From assembly GCA_016193065.1 (NCBI GenBank), contig JACPSX010000045.1, positions 1 to 28,996 of the forward strand: 28,996 nt of DNA, given 5' to 3'. The translations under genes were made by a program, and so were the position numbers. Under the pieces are notes generated by a model that was given only the letters and a program-made list of their open reading frames with translations, was not told the DNA's origin and ran no database searches. Positions 8,370-15,839 of this stretch are shown here, one piece after another. The number at the start of each line of letters is the position of its first letter. Position 1 is the first letter of the stretch. The stretch is from Candidatus Tectimicrobiota bacterium (GTDB lineage Bacteria > JACPSX01).

Positions 8370-8468
8370 CGCACAGCCTTCACGTAGTTTTAAGACAGCA
8401 TTCTTTCCCGGGGGTGTAGTTCTCCCCCCAGACGAACCGAACGGCCCTGTTTCCACAACCGATCGAAC

Positions 8469-8475
8469 GGAGGAG
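8469..8475 (+). promoter_or_regulatory. Ribosome binding site that fixes the LLM oxidoreductase start
   Basis: GGAGGAG lies 8 nt before the ATG at 8484 and directly abuts an in-frame GTG at 8475. The spacing selects the ATG and rules out the three-codon-longer GTG start. Confidence 0.6.
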
Positions 8476-8483
8476 TGTTTCTC

Positions 8484-9455
8484 ATGGCAGGGAAAAAGAC
8501 AGACTTCGGCATCCTGTTGCCGACCCGGGGACTCCTGCTCGCATCCCAGGACACCCAGGAGAATCCCGATCCTAACCTGATTTTCGACATGGCCAAGCAG
8601 ATCGAGGCCTACGGCTACCAGTCCATCTGGGTGGGCGACAGCCTGCTGGCGAGACCCCGTCTGGACGCCCTGGTTACGTTGGCGGCCGTCGGCGCCGTGG
8701 CCCCGAAACCGAAGCTCGGCACCTGCGTGTTTCTGCCGGCCATGCGGCACCCCCTGCTGCTCGCTCAAACCACGGCGACCGTGGATTTCCTCTCGAATGG
8801 GAGGCTGATTCTGGGCATCGGGATCGGCTCCCGGGTGGCGGACTACTACTTCGAGTGGGTGGCCCTCGGGATCCCGCCCGAGAAGCGCACCCGGCGCATG
8901 GTGCACGTCGTGGAAGCGTTGAAGAAGCTGTGGACGGGGGAGCCGGTCACCACCGAAAGCGAGTTCTTCCCCTTCCAGGACGCCCGCATCCTCCCCACTC
9001 CCATCCAGAAGCCGGGAGTCCCCATCTGGTTCGCCACCGGGCACGGCCGCTTCATCCCCGCCCAGTACGCGCGCCTCGTGCGGCTCGGCGAGGGGGCCAT
9101 GATGAACCTGGACATGCCCTGGGAGTTCAAGCAGCACGTGGAAAACATCGAGAAGGAATGCGACAAGCAGGGGCGTGATCCGGCCACCATCCACCGCTGC
9201 ATGTACCTTTCCGTCACCCTCGGCAACGATGCCCAGAAAGCGACCGAAGAAGGGGAAGGATTTCTGACCAAGTACTATCTGCGCAACTGGTGGGAAGGAC
9301 GCTGGGGTCCCTTCGGCCCGCCCCAGGTGATCATCGACCGGATCAACGCGTTCCAGGAGGCCGGCGCCCAGAGCTTCGTCATCCGCTTCTGCTCCTATGA
9401 TCAGATGGCCCAGCTCGAGTGGTTCACCAAGGAGGTCTGGCCCCACTGTCAATGA
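8484..9455 (+). CDS. LLM-class flavin-dependent oxidoreductase (luciferase-like, F420 or FMN)
   Basis: 323-residue TIM-barrel protein of the bacterial luciferase-like superfamily. Recognisable elements are 'FGILLPTRG' at the N-terminus, 'AKQIEAYGYQSIWVGDSLL', 'LGTCVFLPAMRHPLLLAQTTATVDFLSNGRLILGIGIG', and a C-terminal 'FVIRFCS' strand. These enzymes use reduced FMN or coenzyme F420 for oxidation, reduction or monooxygenation. The sequence alone does not settle the cofactor, and no F420 synthesis gene is present here. It is followed after 58 nt by the first MR/MLE enzyme, probably on the same transcript. Its role in the pathway is inferred only from this neighbourhood. Confidence 0.88.
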   Translation: MAGKKTDFGILLPTRGLLLASQDTQENPDPNLIFDMAKQIEAYGYQSIWVGDSLLARPRLDALVTLAAVGAVAPKPKLGTCVFLPAMRHPLLLAQTTATVDFLSNGRLILGIGIGSRVADYYFEWVALGIPPEKRTRRMVHVVEALKKLWTGEPVTTESEFFPFQDARILPTPIQKPGVPIWFATGHGRFIPAQYARLVRLGEGAMMNLDMPWEFKQHVENIEKECDKQGRDPATIHRCMYLSVTLGNDAQKATEEGEGFLTKYYLRNWWEGRWGPFGPPQVIIDRINAFQEAGAQSFVIRFCSYDQMAQLEWFTKEVWPHCQ

Positions 9456-9492
9456 GACTCCGTCCTTGAGTCTTTGCGCCGCATCGGGCGCA
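9455..9492 (+). other. Two consecutive hairpins in the LLM-MR/MLE intergenic spacer
   Basis: AGACTC (9455-9460) pairs with GAGTCT (9468-9473) across a 7-nt loop. Directly after it, TGCGCC (9475-9480) pairs with GGCGCA (9487-9492) across a 6-nt loop. Both stems are perfect. The T-run is too short for a normal intrinsic terminator. They could be an mRNA processing or stabilising element, or chance. Confidence 0.3.
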
Positions 9493-9513
9493 GGGCGGCT
9501 GAAAGGAGGCGCA

Positions 9514-10698
9514 ATGAAAATTGTGGGTGTTGAAATCATTCCCCTGACCTTCGAGTGGAAGCGGGTGATCGAGGAGTCCTTCGGCACCGTGGGCAAGCGG
9601 GAGTTCGACGTGGTGGTGAAGATCGTCACCGATGAGGGTCTTAGCGGTTTGGGCGAGGCCATGACCCTGGGCCCCTTCTATTCGGGGGAAAGCCAGGGAA
9701 CCGTCACGGCCCTCATCGCCGAGGAGTTCGCGCCGAAAATTCTCATCGGGGAGAACCCGTTCAACGTGGACAAGATCCACTTCCTGATGGACAAGTTCTG
9801 CTCGGGTCACTCGATCGCCAAGACTGCCGTCGATGAAGCGCTCTACGACATCATGGGAAAGGCCCTTGGCGTACCGGTCTACCAGCTCCTGGGAGGCAAG
9901 TACACGGAGAAGATCCCCCTGCGCTGGGCGATCGGCATGGGCAAGCCGGAGGAGATGGCCGAGGAAACCCTCATGGGCATCAAGGTGGGGTACAAGGCGC
10001 TCAAGACCAAGGGAGGGATCAACCCCAAGGACGACGTGGAGTCCATCAAGGCCATCCGCAAGGCCGTCGGGGACGAGATCCAGATTACGGTGGACATCAA
10101 CCAGAGCTACGACGTGAAGACGGCCATCCGCGTCATCCGGGCCATGGAGGAATACGGCGTCCAGCTCATCGAGCAGCCCGTGCATCGCAAGGATCTGCAC
10201 GGCATGGCGATGGTTCGCAAAGCCGTGACCACCCCCATCGGCGCCTGCGAGAGTGCTCTCACCCTTCACGAACTGATGGACGTGATCCGCATGGAGGCCG
10301 CCGATTTTCTGAACTTCAAGGTGTCCCGCTCGGGGGGATTTTACGTGGGCAAGCAGATAGTCCACGCCGCCGAGGCGGCGGGGATGTGCGTGGTGGGATC
10401 CACCCAGCTCGGCATGGGGATCGAGCTGGCGGCCAACTCCCACTTCCACACCTCCACGATGCGGCTGGGCCAGCCGCCGTACTGCTACAACGGCTACGGC
10501 TCGGGGATCCTCAAGCTCTTCAACGCGGTGGATTCCAAAGGCATCACCAAAGATATCGTCACCGGGGCGCCGATCATCGCCGACGGGTTTCTTTCGGTCC
10601 CCCAACGGCCCGGTCTCGGGGTTGAATTAAACGAGGAAAATGTGCAGCACTACCTCACCAAGGGAAAGTCCCGCATTCGGGTCGGTGAATTGAAGTAG
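9514..10698 (+). CDS. Enolase-superfamily enzyme, muconate-lactonizing-enzyme subgroup (copy 1)
   Basis: 394-residue MR/MLE-family protein with capping domain (1-125) and barrel. The MLE-type catalytic set is complete: K164-x-K166 in 'LKTKGG', metal ligands D194 ('VDINQ'), E220 ('EQP') and E246 ('ACES'), and K269 in 'NFKVSRSGG'. The family abstracts a proton alpha to a carboxylate and then cycloisomerises, racemises or dehydrates. Start: ATG 9514 with AAAGGAGG 5 nt upstream. The frame is open further upstream but that part overlaps the flavin enzyme. It is followed by a second, divergent MR/MLE gene, suggesting two steps or two substrates. Candidate roles are muconate-like lactonisation or acid-sugar-like dehydration; the exact reaction is unknown. 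Confidence 0.9.
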   Translation: MKIVGVEIIPLTFEWKRVIEESFGTVGKREFDVVVKIVTDEGLSGLGEAMTLGPFYSGESQGTVTALIAEEFAPKILIGENPFNVDKIHFLMDKFCSGHSIAKTAVDEALYDIMGKALGVPVYQLLGGKYTEKIPLRWAIGMGKPEEMAEETLMGIKVGYKALKTKGGINPKDDVESIKAIRKAVGDEIQITVDINQSYDVKTAIRVIRAMEEYGVQLIEQPVHRKDLHGMAMVRKAVTTPIGACESALTLHELMDVIRMEAADFLNFKVSRSGGFYVGKQIVHAAEAAGMCVVGSTQLGMGIELAANSHFHTSTMRLGQPPYCYNGYGSGILKLFNAVDSKGITKDIVTGAPIIADGFLSVPQRPGLGVELNEENVQHYLTKGKSRIRVGELK

Positions 10699-10731
10699 TG
10701 AGGACTTCTAAACAAGCGTCTTATGAGCACT

Positions 10732-10806
10732 CCCCCTCACCCTCCCCTCTCCGCACGCCCAGGGGGCACCCGGGGTACCCGGGGGGAGAGGATAAAGGTG
10801 AGGGGG
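10732..10806. repeat. 75-bp palindromic GC-rich intergenic repeat
   Basis: Outer arms CCCCCTCACC (10732-10741) and GGTGAGGGGG (10797-10806) are exact inverted repeats. Inner arms CCTCTCC (10746-10752) and GGAGAGG (10785-10791) continue the stem. The apex contains GGGTACCC. This arm sequence is typical of a REP/MITE-like family scattered between genes in many proteobacterial and environmental genomes. It lies between the two MR/MLE genes and may fold in the transcript. Confidence 0.75.
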
Positions 10807-10862
10807 TCCGCTAGAATGGCAGGGCATTAGAAACACAGTCATCGATAGAGGAGAATCGGGCG

Positions 10863-12020
10863 ATGAAAATAGACCGAGTGGACGTATGGGCAGTACGGAT
10901 CCCGTATTTTAATCCCATCCGGTTCGCCTTCGGGACCCGCACCGTCGGCGACTACCTCGTCCTGCAGATCTACACGGATACCGGCGTGTGCGGCACCGGC
11001 GGCAGCGGCGCCTTGTGGCCTCCGGTCTCCGGTGAAAGCATCCAGGGCGCGCTGCAAATCGTCGAAGAGAGCTTCGTCCCCCACGTCCTGCTTGGAGAGG
11101 ATCCGAACTGCCTGGGCAAGATCATGGACCGCCTGGACCGGCTGTGCGTCGGGAACACCATGACCAAGTCCGCGGTGGACTTCGCCCTGCACGACCTCCT
11201 GGGGCGCGCCCGCGGCGTTCCCGTCTACGACCTTCTGGGCGGAGCCCAGCGGGATGAGATCCCCCAGGAGTGGATCGTGATGCTGGACAAGCCCGAGGTG
11301 ATGGCCGCAGAGGCCAAGGAATGGATCGACGCGGGATACACCGGGATCAAGGTGAAATTCGGGGGGAACGTCAAGGAGGATATCAAGCGCTACGAGCTCA
11401 CCCGCAAGGCCATCGGCGACCACATCGGCATGTGCGTGGACGCCAACCAGGCCTACAAGGCCGACGGCGCCATCCAGGTCACCAACGCCATCGAGCCCAT
11501 GGGGATCAAGTTCATGGAGCAGGCCCTCCACCGGGACGACGTCGACGGCTGTATGAAGCTCCGGAAGCACACGAACGTGGCGCTGGCCGCCGATGAAGGC
11601 GCCTGGACGGTGAAGGACGCCCGGCGCTACATCGATTTCCAGCTCGTGGACTACCTCCACGCCGCGCCCAGCCGCATCGGCGGGCTGTACCGGATGAAGC
11701 AGTACGTGGACATGGGGAACGCGGCCCACGTCCAGTCCATCTACTCCATCTACAACAGCCCGGCCCTGGAATACGCGGCATCCTGCCACTTCGCCTTCGC
11801 GGCCCAGCCCAAGACGATCCCGGACGAGATCGTGGGGATCTTCAACGTGCACGGCGGCAAGCATACGAACGAGATCAAGGAATCCATCGCGGACCCCATC
11901 AACCCGCCCCTGATCGGGGGCAAGATCACCAAGCCCAAGGGGCCGGGGTTCGGCATGGAGCTGAACGTGGAGTACATGAAGCACTACCAGCTCCACTTCA
12001 AGTCACACACCAAGAAATGA
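10863..12020 (+). CDS. Enolase-superfamily enzyme (copy 2) lacking the usual second catalytic lysine
   Basis: 385-residue MR/MLE protein. K163-x-K165 ('IKVKFGG') and the three metal ligands D193 ('CVDANQ'), E219 ('FMEQ') and E245 ('AADEG') are in place. At the position where copy 1 has K269, this protein has A268 ('HAAPSRIGG'). That site holds Lys in the MLE subgroup and Asp in the MR subgroup, so neither standard acid/base group is present there. 'AAHVQSIYS' supplies a His in the next strand. Start: ATG 10863, preceded by GAGGAG with a 9-nt gap. It is only distantly similar to copy 1, so it is not a recent duplicate. The protein may be a one-base dehydratase or epimerase, or may have a different function. 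Confidence 0.88.
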   Translation: MKIDRVDVWAVRIPYFNPIRFAFGTRTVGDYLVLQIYTDTGVCGTGGSGALWPPVSGESIQGALQIVEESFVPHVLLGEDPNCLGKIMDRLDRLCVGNTMTKSAVDFALHDLLGRARGVPVYDLLGGAQRDEIPQEWIVMLDKPEVMAAEAKEWIDAGYTGIKVKFGGNVKEDIKRYELTRKAIGDHIGMCVDANQAYKADGAIQVTNAIEPMGIKFMEQALHRDDVDGCMKLRKHTNVALAADEGAWTVKDARRYIDFQLVDYLHAAPSRIGGLYRMKQYVDMGNAAHVQSIYSIYNSPALEYAASCHFAFAAQPKTIPDEIVGIFNVHGGKHTNEIKESIADPINPPLIGGKITKPKGPGFGMELNVEYMKHYQLHFKSHTKK

Positions 12021-12054
12021 GAAACCGAGGAGCGGCCACCGGGGGGATTTCCAC

Positions 12055-13176
12055 ATGAGTCTCAAAGCCAGGGATCGGGTTTCGCAAGCCGAGCTGCAAA
12101 GGCGAAGCCGGGAAGTCGCGGGAAGAATCGCAGAACAGGAACTGGACGCTCTCCTCGTGTCGGGGATCAACTTCTCGGCCACCTTGGGGTATCTCCGCTA
12201 CCTGACCAACTGGGCCCAGCCCTTCGTGGGGGAATACTTCCTTCTCAGCAAATCCGGAGAAGGCGTCTTCCTGGCCAGGACCCAGGAGCGCGCGGCTCTG
12301 GTCCGAGAGATCTCCGGCCTCGATTCGCTGACGGGTGCCACTCCCGGGGCGGTCGCTCAGGCAATCCGCAAGATCCAGGCCCGCCGGGTGGGGGTCTGCA
12401 GCCTGGGAACCATGACCGCCGCGTTTTACCAAGGGCTCACGAGAGAAGCCGCCGAGGTGGAGTTTGTCGACGCCACGGCGATCATGGATCAGGTGCGCAT
12501 GGTGAAGTCCGCCGAGGAGATCGACCGGGTGCGGAAGTCCGCCGAGCTGGGCGACCTGGCCTTCGCCCGCTTCAAGGAGCTGGCGGCACCGGGGGCCGGG
12601 GAGCACGAGATCTTCACGGAACTCGACTATCTGGTTCGAAAGCACGGCGCTGAAAGCACCTACTTCATGATGGCCACGGATCCCGCCCCGGTTCCGAAAT
12701 TTCTCGATCTGGCCTCCGAGACGTACCGTCCCGGAGACGTGATTCTGTTCAACGCGGAAATCGCGGGCCCCGGGGGGTACTACACCCAGGTGGTGCGCAG
12801 CGGCTCCGTCGGGAAAGCCTCCGAGGAGACCCGCTCCGTCTTTGCAGTCTGCCGGGAGGCTCTGGAAGCCGGGCAGCCGATGTTGAAGCCCGGCGTTTCG
12901 ATGCGGCAGGTGTTCCACGCCGTGGACGGAGTCATACGGCACAGCAAGTACAAAAGGGGATTACACATCGGCCATGCCCAAGGACTGGACATCTACGAGA
13001 AACCCCTGGTGGATGAAAATGACGAGACCGTCCTGAAACCAGGTATGGTGATGGTGCTCCATCCCCACGTCGAGCTGCCCGCCGGCGGCGGCGTGTGGGT
13101 GGGCGAGACTTTCTTAATCACAGCCGACGGAAGCGTGCGCTTGCATGCTTCCAGACGGGAGCTGTTTGAGGTTTGA
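12055..13176 (+). CDS. M24-family (creatinase/prolidase fold) hydrolase with degenerate metal site
   Basis: 373-residue 'pita-bread' protein: creatinase-type N-terminal domain (about 1-145), then the M24 domain beginning 'VRMVKSAEEIDRVRKSAELGD'. In true aminopeptidases two Asp, one His and two Glu bind two metals. Here the Asp positions are N233/E235 ('ILFNAEIAG') and T244-Q245 ('GYYTQVVRS'), the first Glu is H336 ('VMVLHPHVE'), and only H307 ('IGHAQGLD') and E351 ('VGETFLIT') remain. That points to a metal-free amidinohydrolase or amidohydrolase, as in creatinase, rather than a peptidase. Start: ATG 12055 with GGGGGG upstream, 34 nt after the second MR/MLE gene. It probably hydrolyses a C-N bond in a small substrate. 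Confidence 0.85.
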   Translation: MSLKARDRVSQAELQRRSREVAGRIAEQELDALLVSGINFSATLGYLRYLTNWAQPFVGEYFLLSKSGEGVFLARTQERAALVREISGLDSLTGATPGAVAQAIRKIQARRVGVCSLGTMTAAFYQGLTREAAEVEFVDATAIMDQVRMVKSAEEIDRVRKSAELGDLAFARFKELAAPGAGEHEIFTELDYLVRKHGAESTYFMMATDPAPVPKFLDLASETYRPGDVILFNAEIAGPGGYYTQVVRSGSVGKASEETRSVFAVCREALEAGQPMLKPGVSMRQVFHAVDGVIRHSKYKRGLHIGHAQGLDIYEKPLVDENDETVLKPGMVMVLHPHVELPAGGGVWVGETFLITADGSVRLHASRRELFEV

Positions 13177-13227
13177 TCGGGTGACCGGAAAGTCGTCCGC
13201 TTCATGCAAGCCGGGAAGGGAGAAGAC

Positions 13228-14261
13228 ATGAAGACATCGCAGTGGACCCGGACGGGAATGAAAAGGCTTGGCCTTCTGGCGTTTGTCCCGTGCCTCTCGG
13301 TTTTCCTGGGAACCTTGCCGCTCGCCAACGGCGTGGAAGCCCAGGGGAAAGGGACCGGCACTCTCTCCATTGCCACAGACCGCATCGGCACCACCTTCAA
13401 CGCCTTCGGCAGCGGCATAGCGAAAGTCGTGAGCCAGTACTCCCCCATGACGATCGTCGTGCGCCCCTTTTCCGGCCCCGATGCCTGGCTGGCGGCGCTG
13501 AATCAGGGGGAAATGAATCTGGGTGCCGTATCTTCCCCCAGTACCTGGCTGGCGTACCATGCCAAGGCCGCATACAAGGAGCCCCTGACCAACCTCCGCT
13601 TGTTGCGCTCCGGGGAGGGGAGCCTTCTCTTGAGTTTCGTGGTGCCGGCCAAATCCAATATCCGATCCGTAAAAGACCTCAAGGGAAAAAGGGTCTCCTC
13701 CAGTTTCGGCGGGCATGCGACCATTGTTCCGCAGATCACTTCAGCCCTGGAAGCGGCCGGCCTCAAATGGTCCGATGTCGTCCCAATTCCAGTGGTGTCG
13801 GCGGCCGATGCCGTACAGGCTCTCATGGAAGGAAGGCTTGACGCCTCCTGGGCATCGTTCGGGATGCCGCAGGTGCGGCAAGCGGATGCCCGAATCGGGG
13901 TCCGCTATATCCCCCTGGAATCTTCCCCCCAGGCTCTAGAGGTCTACAGGCGGATCGCTTTCCCGGACCTGCAAATAAGAACGGTAAAGGCTGGTTCCGC
14001 CCCGGGAGTGCTGGAAGATACAGCCATGATGACCCCCGACTCCTATCTGATCGCCAACGCCAAGGTGAGCGACGAGGCGGTCCGCACCGTCCTCTCCACA
14101 TTATGGGATCATGAAAAGGATCTGACCGTGATCCATCCGGGCTTGAAAAACTTCACGAACCGCCGTCCATCCCCTACCACCCCGAGGCGGTCCGGTTTTA
14201 CAAGGAGAAGGGGCTCTGGAATTCAAAGGCCGAGGCGGCCCAGAAGAAGCTGCTCCCCTAG
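13228..14261 (+). pseudogene. TAXI-family TRAP solute receptor, tandem copy A, C-terminus frameshifted
   Basis: A TAXI receptor with an N-terminal signal peptide (hydrophobic 'LGLLAFVPCLSVFLGTLP', then 'VEAQGKG'). It is very close to copy B at 14339 along its whole length. After 'VIHPGLKNFTN' (about 14160) the frame is lost. The proper ending 'EPPSIPYHPEAVRFYKEKGLW...' resumes in another frame and stops at TAG 14259-14261. Compared with copy B about 19 nt are missing, around 'VNSAAVT'. Unshifted, the first frame happens to stay open far into copy B and would append unrelated sequence. Start: ATG 13228 with AAGGGAG upstream rather than the in-frame ATG at 13204. It is either a decaying duplicate or an assembly error in a tandem repeat. 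Most of the ligand-binding fold is unaffected. Confidence 0.88.
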
Positions 14262-14338
14262 CCCGACGCGATGGAAAGGGCCGGAAGGAGGCGGCGTGTG
14301 GGTCGGTAGAACCCTACTTCAAATGGGAGGAGAAAACA

Positions 14339-15379
14339 ATGAAAAGGTCTCAGTGGTACAGAGCAGGCGGCGGAAGGTTGATCGTGTCGGTTTTTGCGCT
14401 GTGCCTCGCGGTCTTCCTGGGAATCTTTGCGCTCGCCGGCGGCGTGGAGGCCCAAGGGAAAGGGGGCGGCTCCCTGACCATCGCCACGGACCGCATCGGT
14501 ACCACCTTCAACGCCATGGGCAGCGGCATGGCCAAGGTCGTGAGCCAGTTTTCCCCCATGACGATCATCGTGCGCCCCTTTTCCGGGCCCGACGCCTGGC
14601 TTCCCGCACTGAATCAGGGGGAGTTGAATCTGGGAGCCGTGTCCGCTTTCAGTTCCTGGCAGGCGTATCAGGCCAAGGCCGAGTACAAACAACCTCTGCC
14701 CAACCTCCGCCTGCTGCGCTCCGGGGAAGGGAGCCTGATGTTGGGTTTCGTGGTGCCGGCCAAATCCAATCTCCGCTCCGTAAAAGACCTCAAGGGGAAA
14801 CGGGTGTCGGCCGGGTGGGGTGGTCATACGGCCATCATTTCCTCGGTCACCTCGGCCCTGGAAGCCGCGGGTTTGAAGTGGTCCGATGTCGTGGAAGTTC
14901 CCGTGGTGGGAGCGGCCGACGGCGTGCAGGCCCTCATGGAAGGGAGACTGGACGCTTCCTGGGCATCCTTCGGGATGCCGCAGGTGAGGCAAGCGGACGC
15001 CCGGATCGGGGTCCGCTACATCCCCCTGGAATCCTCTCCGCAGGCGCTGGAGATTTACCGGCGGGTGGCTTTCCCGGGCGCAATGTTGAAGACGGCGAAA
15101 GCCGGCTCCGCGCCCGGAGCGGTGGCGGATACCCCCATGCTGACGTATGACTCCTATTTGATCGCCAACGCCAAAGTGAGCGATGAGGCGGTGCGCTCCG
15201 TCCTCACGACCTTGTGGGAGCATGAGAAGGACCTGACCGTGATCCATCCGGGCCTCAGGGGGTTTGTCAACAGTGCAGCGGTCACGGAGTTTCCGGTCAT
15301 CCCCTACCACCCGGAGGCGATCCGGTTTTACAAGGAGAAAGGGGCCTGGACTCCGAAAGCCGAGGCTATCCAGAAGTAG
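14339..15379 (+). CDS. TAXI-family TRAP transporter solute receptor, tandem copy B (intact)
   Basis: 346-residue periplasmic receptor. It has a signal peptide with hydrophobic 'LIVSVFALCLAVFLGIFALAGG' and mature start near 'VEAQGKGGGSLTIATD'. TAXI hallmarks are 'TIATDRIGTTFNAMGSGMAKVVSQ', 'LNQGELNLGAVSAFSSW', 'VKDLKGKRVSAGWGGH' and the C-terminal 'IPYHPEAIRFYKEKGAW'. GGGAGGAG lies 8 nt before the ATG at 14339. It is the intact partner of the frameshifted copy A. It lies just upstream of the DUF35/thiolase/CoA-ligase genes, which suggests it captures the carboxylate those genes process (inference). A TRAP permease is present only at 27287. Confidence 0.92.
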   Translation: MKRSQWYRAGGGRLIVSVFALCLAVFLGIFALAGGVEAQGKGGGSLTIATDRIGTTFNAMGSGMAKVVSQFSPMTIIVRPFSGPDAWLPALNQGELNLGAVSAFSSWQAYQAKAEYKQPLPNLRLLRSGEGSLMLGFVVPAKSNLRSVKDLKGKRVSAGWGGHTAIISSVTSALEAAGLKWSDVVEVPVVGAADGVQALMEGRLDASWASFGMPQVRQADARIGVRYIPLESSPQALEIYRRVAFPGAMLKTAKAGSAPGAVADTPMLTYDSYLIANAKVSDEAVRSVLTTLWEHEKDLTVIHPGLRGFVNSAAVTEFPVIPYHPEAIRFYKEKGAWTPKAEAIQK

Positions 15380-15418
15380 CTGCCGCGCTGGAAGGTCACG
15401 GACAGTCGGGAGAAATTG

Positions 15419-15838
15419 ATGTCGGACAAACAACTCATGTCGGGCGCGGATCGGGTTCTCTTTATCAACGAAGAGGACTGGACACGATCCGTGCTGAAGG
15501 CCGGTCGCTGCGGCCAGTGCGGGAACTTGGATTTTCCCAGGGGCCTTTACTGCAAGGGCTGTCTGAGTTCGGACCTCAGAGAAATCGAGTTGAGCCGCTG
15601 GGGGGGCCTCTACTCGTTTTCCCATGCCCGTGTTTGCGCCAGGGGATTTGCGCCCCCCTATGTCTTCGGCTACATCGATCTTCCGGAGGGGATCCGGGTC
15701 TACAGCCAGTTGGAGCCCGCCGATCCCGCCTGCTTCCGCTCCGGCATGGAGGTGGAGCTCACGATGGGGGAAATCCGCCGCGAGGAGGACGGTACCGCCA
15801 TCTGGGGGTATAAATTCCGCCCCCGGGATCGAGGATGA
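15419..15838 (+). CDS. DUF35 / OB-fold zinc-ribbon acyl-CoA-associated protein
   Basis: 139-residue protein with a zinc ribbon (C31, C34, C45, C48: 'CGQCG' and 'CKGC') followed by an OB-fold domain ('GGLYSFSHARVCARGF', 'GYIDLPEGIRVYSQLE'). Such proteins pair with SCP-x-type thiolases and with archaeal HMG-CoA synthase/thiolase complexes, where they bind acyl-CoA and help assemble the enzyme. The partner thiolase starts at 15840, two bases after this gene's stop, which supports a physical partnership. Start: ATG 15419, 5-6 nt after GGGAG. A TTG one codon earlier is less likely. Confidence 0.92.
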   Translation: MSDKQLMSGADRVLFINEEDWTRSVLKAGRCGQCGNLDFPRGLYCKGCLSSDLREIELSRWGGLYSFSHARVCARGFAPPYVFGYIDLPEGIRVYSQLEPADPACFRSGMEVELTMGEIRREEDGTAIWGYKFRPRDRG

Positions 15839-15839
15839 G

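Larger units (their letters stand above)
13228..15379 (+). repeat. Tandem duplication of a TAXI receptor gene
   Basis: The two receptor genes (13228-14261 and 14339-15379) are nearly collinear copies with long identical stretches, for example 'MPQVRQADARIGVRYIPLESSPQALE' shared by both proteins, and 77 nt between them. The pattern is a direct tandem gene duplication with moderate divergence, mostly synonymous changes plus signal-peptide differences. Confidence 0.9.

Noticed and set aside
8390-8460. Terminator or attenuator between GntR and the LLM gene
   Set aside because: Only a 5-6 bp G/C arm pair (GGGGG...CCCCC) with no T-run. Too weak to call.
7845-9662. Long antisense open frame opposite the GntR and LLM genes
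   Set aside because: It crosses two well-supported genes and an intergenic gap and has no recognisable domain.
13204-15150. A 648-codon open frame spanning both tandem TAXI genes
   Set aside because: After about 14160 it reads copy A's tail and copy B out of frame, giving low-complexity Arg/Gly/Pro-rich sequence. It is a by-product of the frameshift, not a fusion protein.
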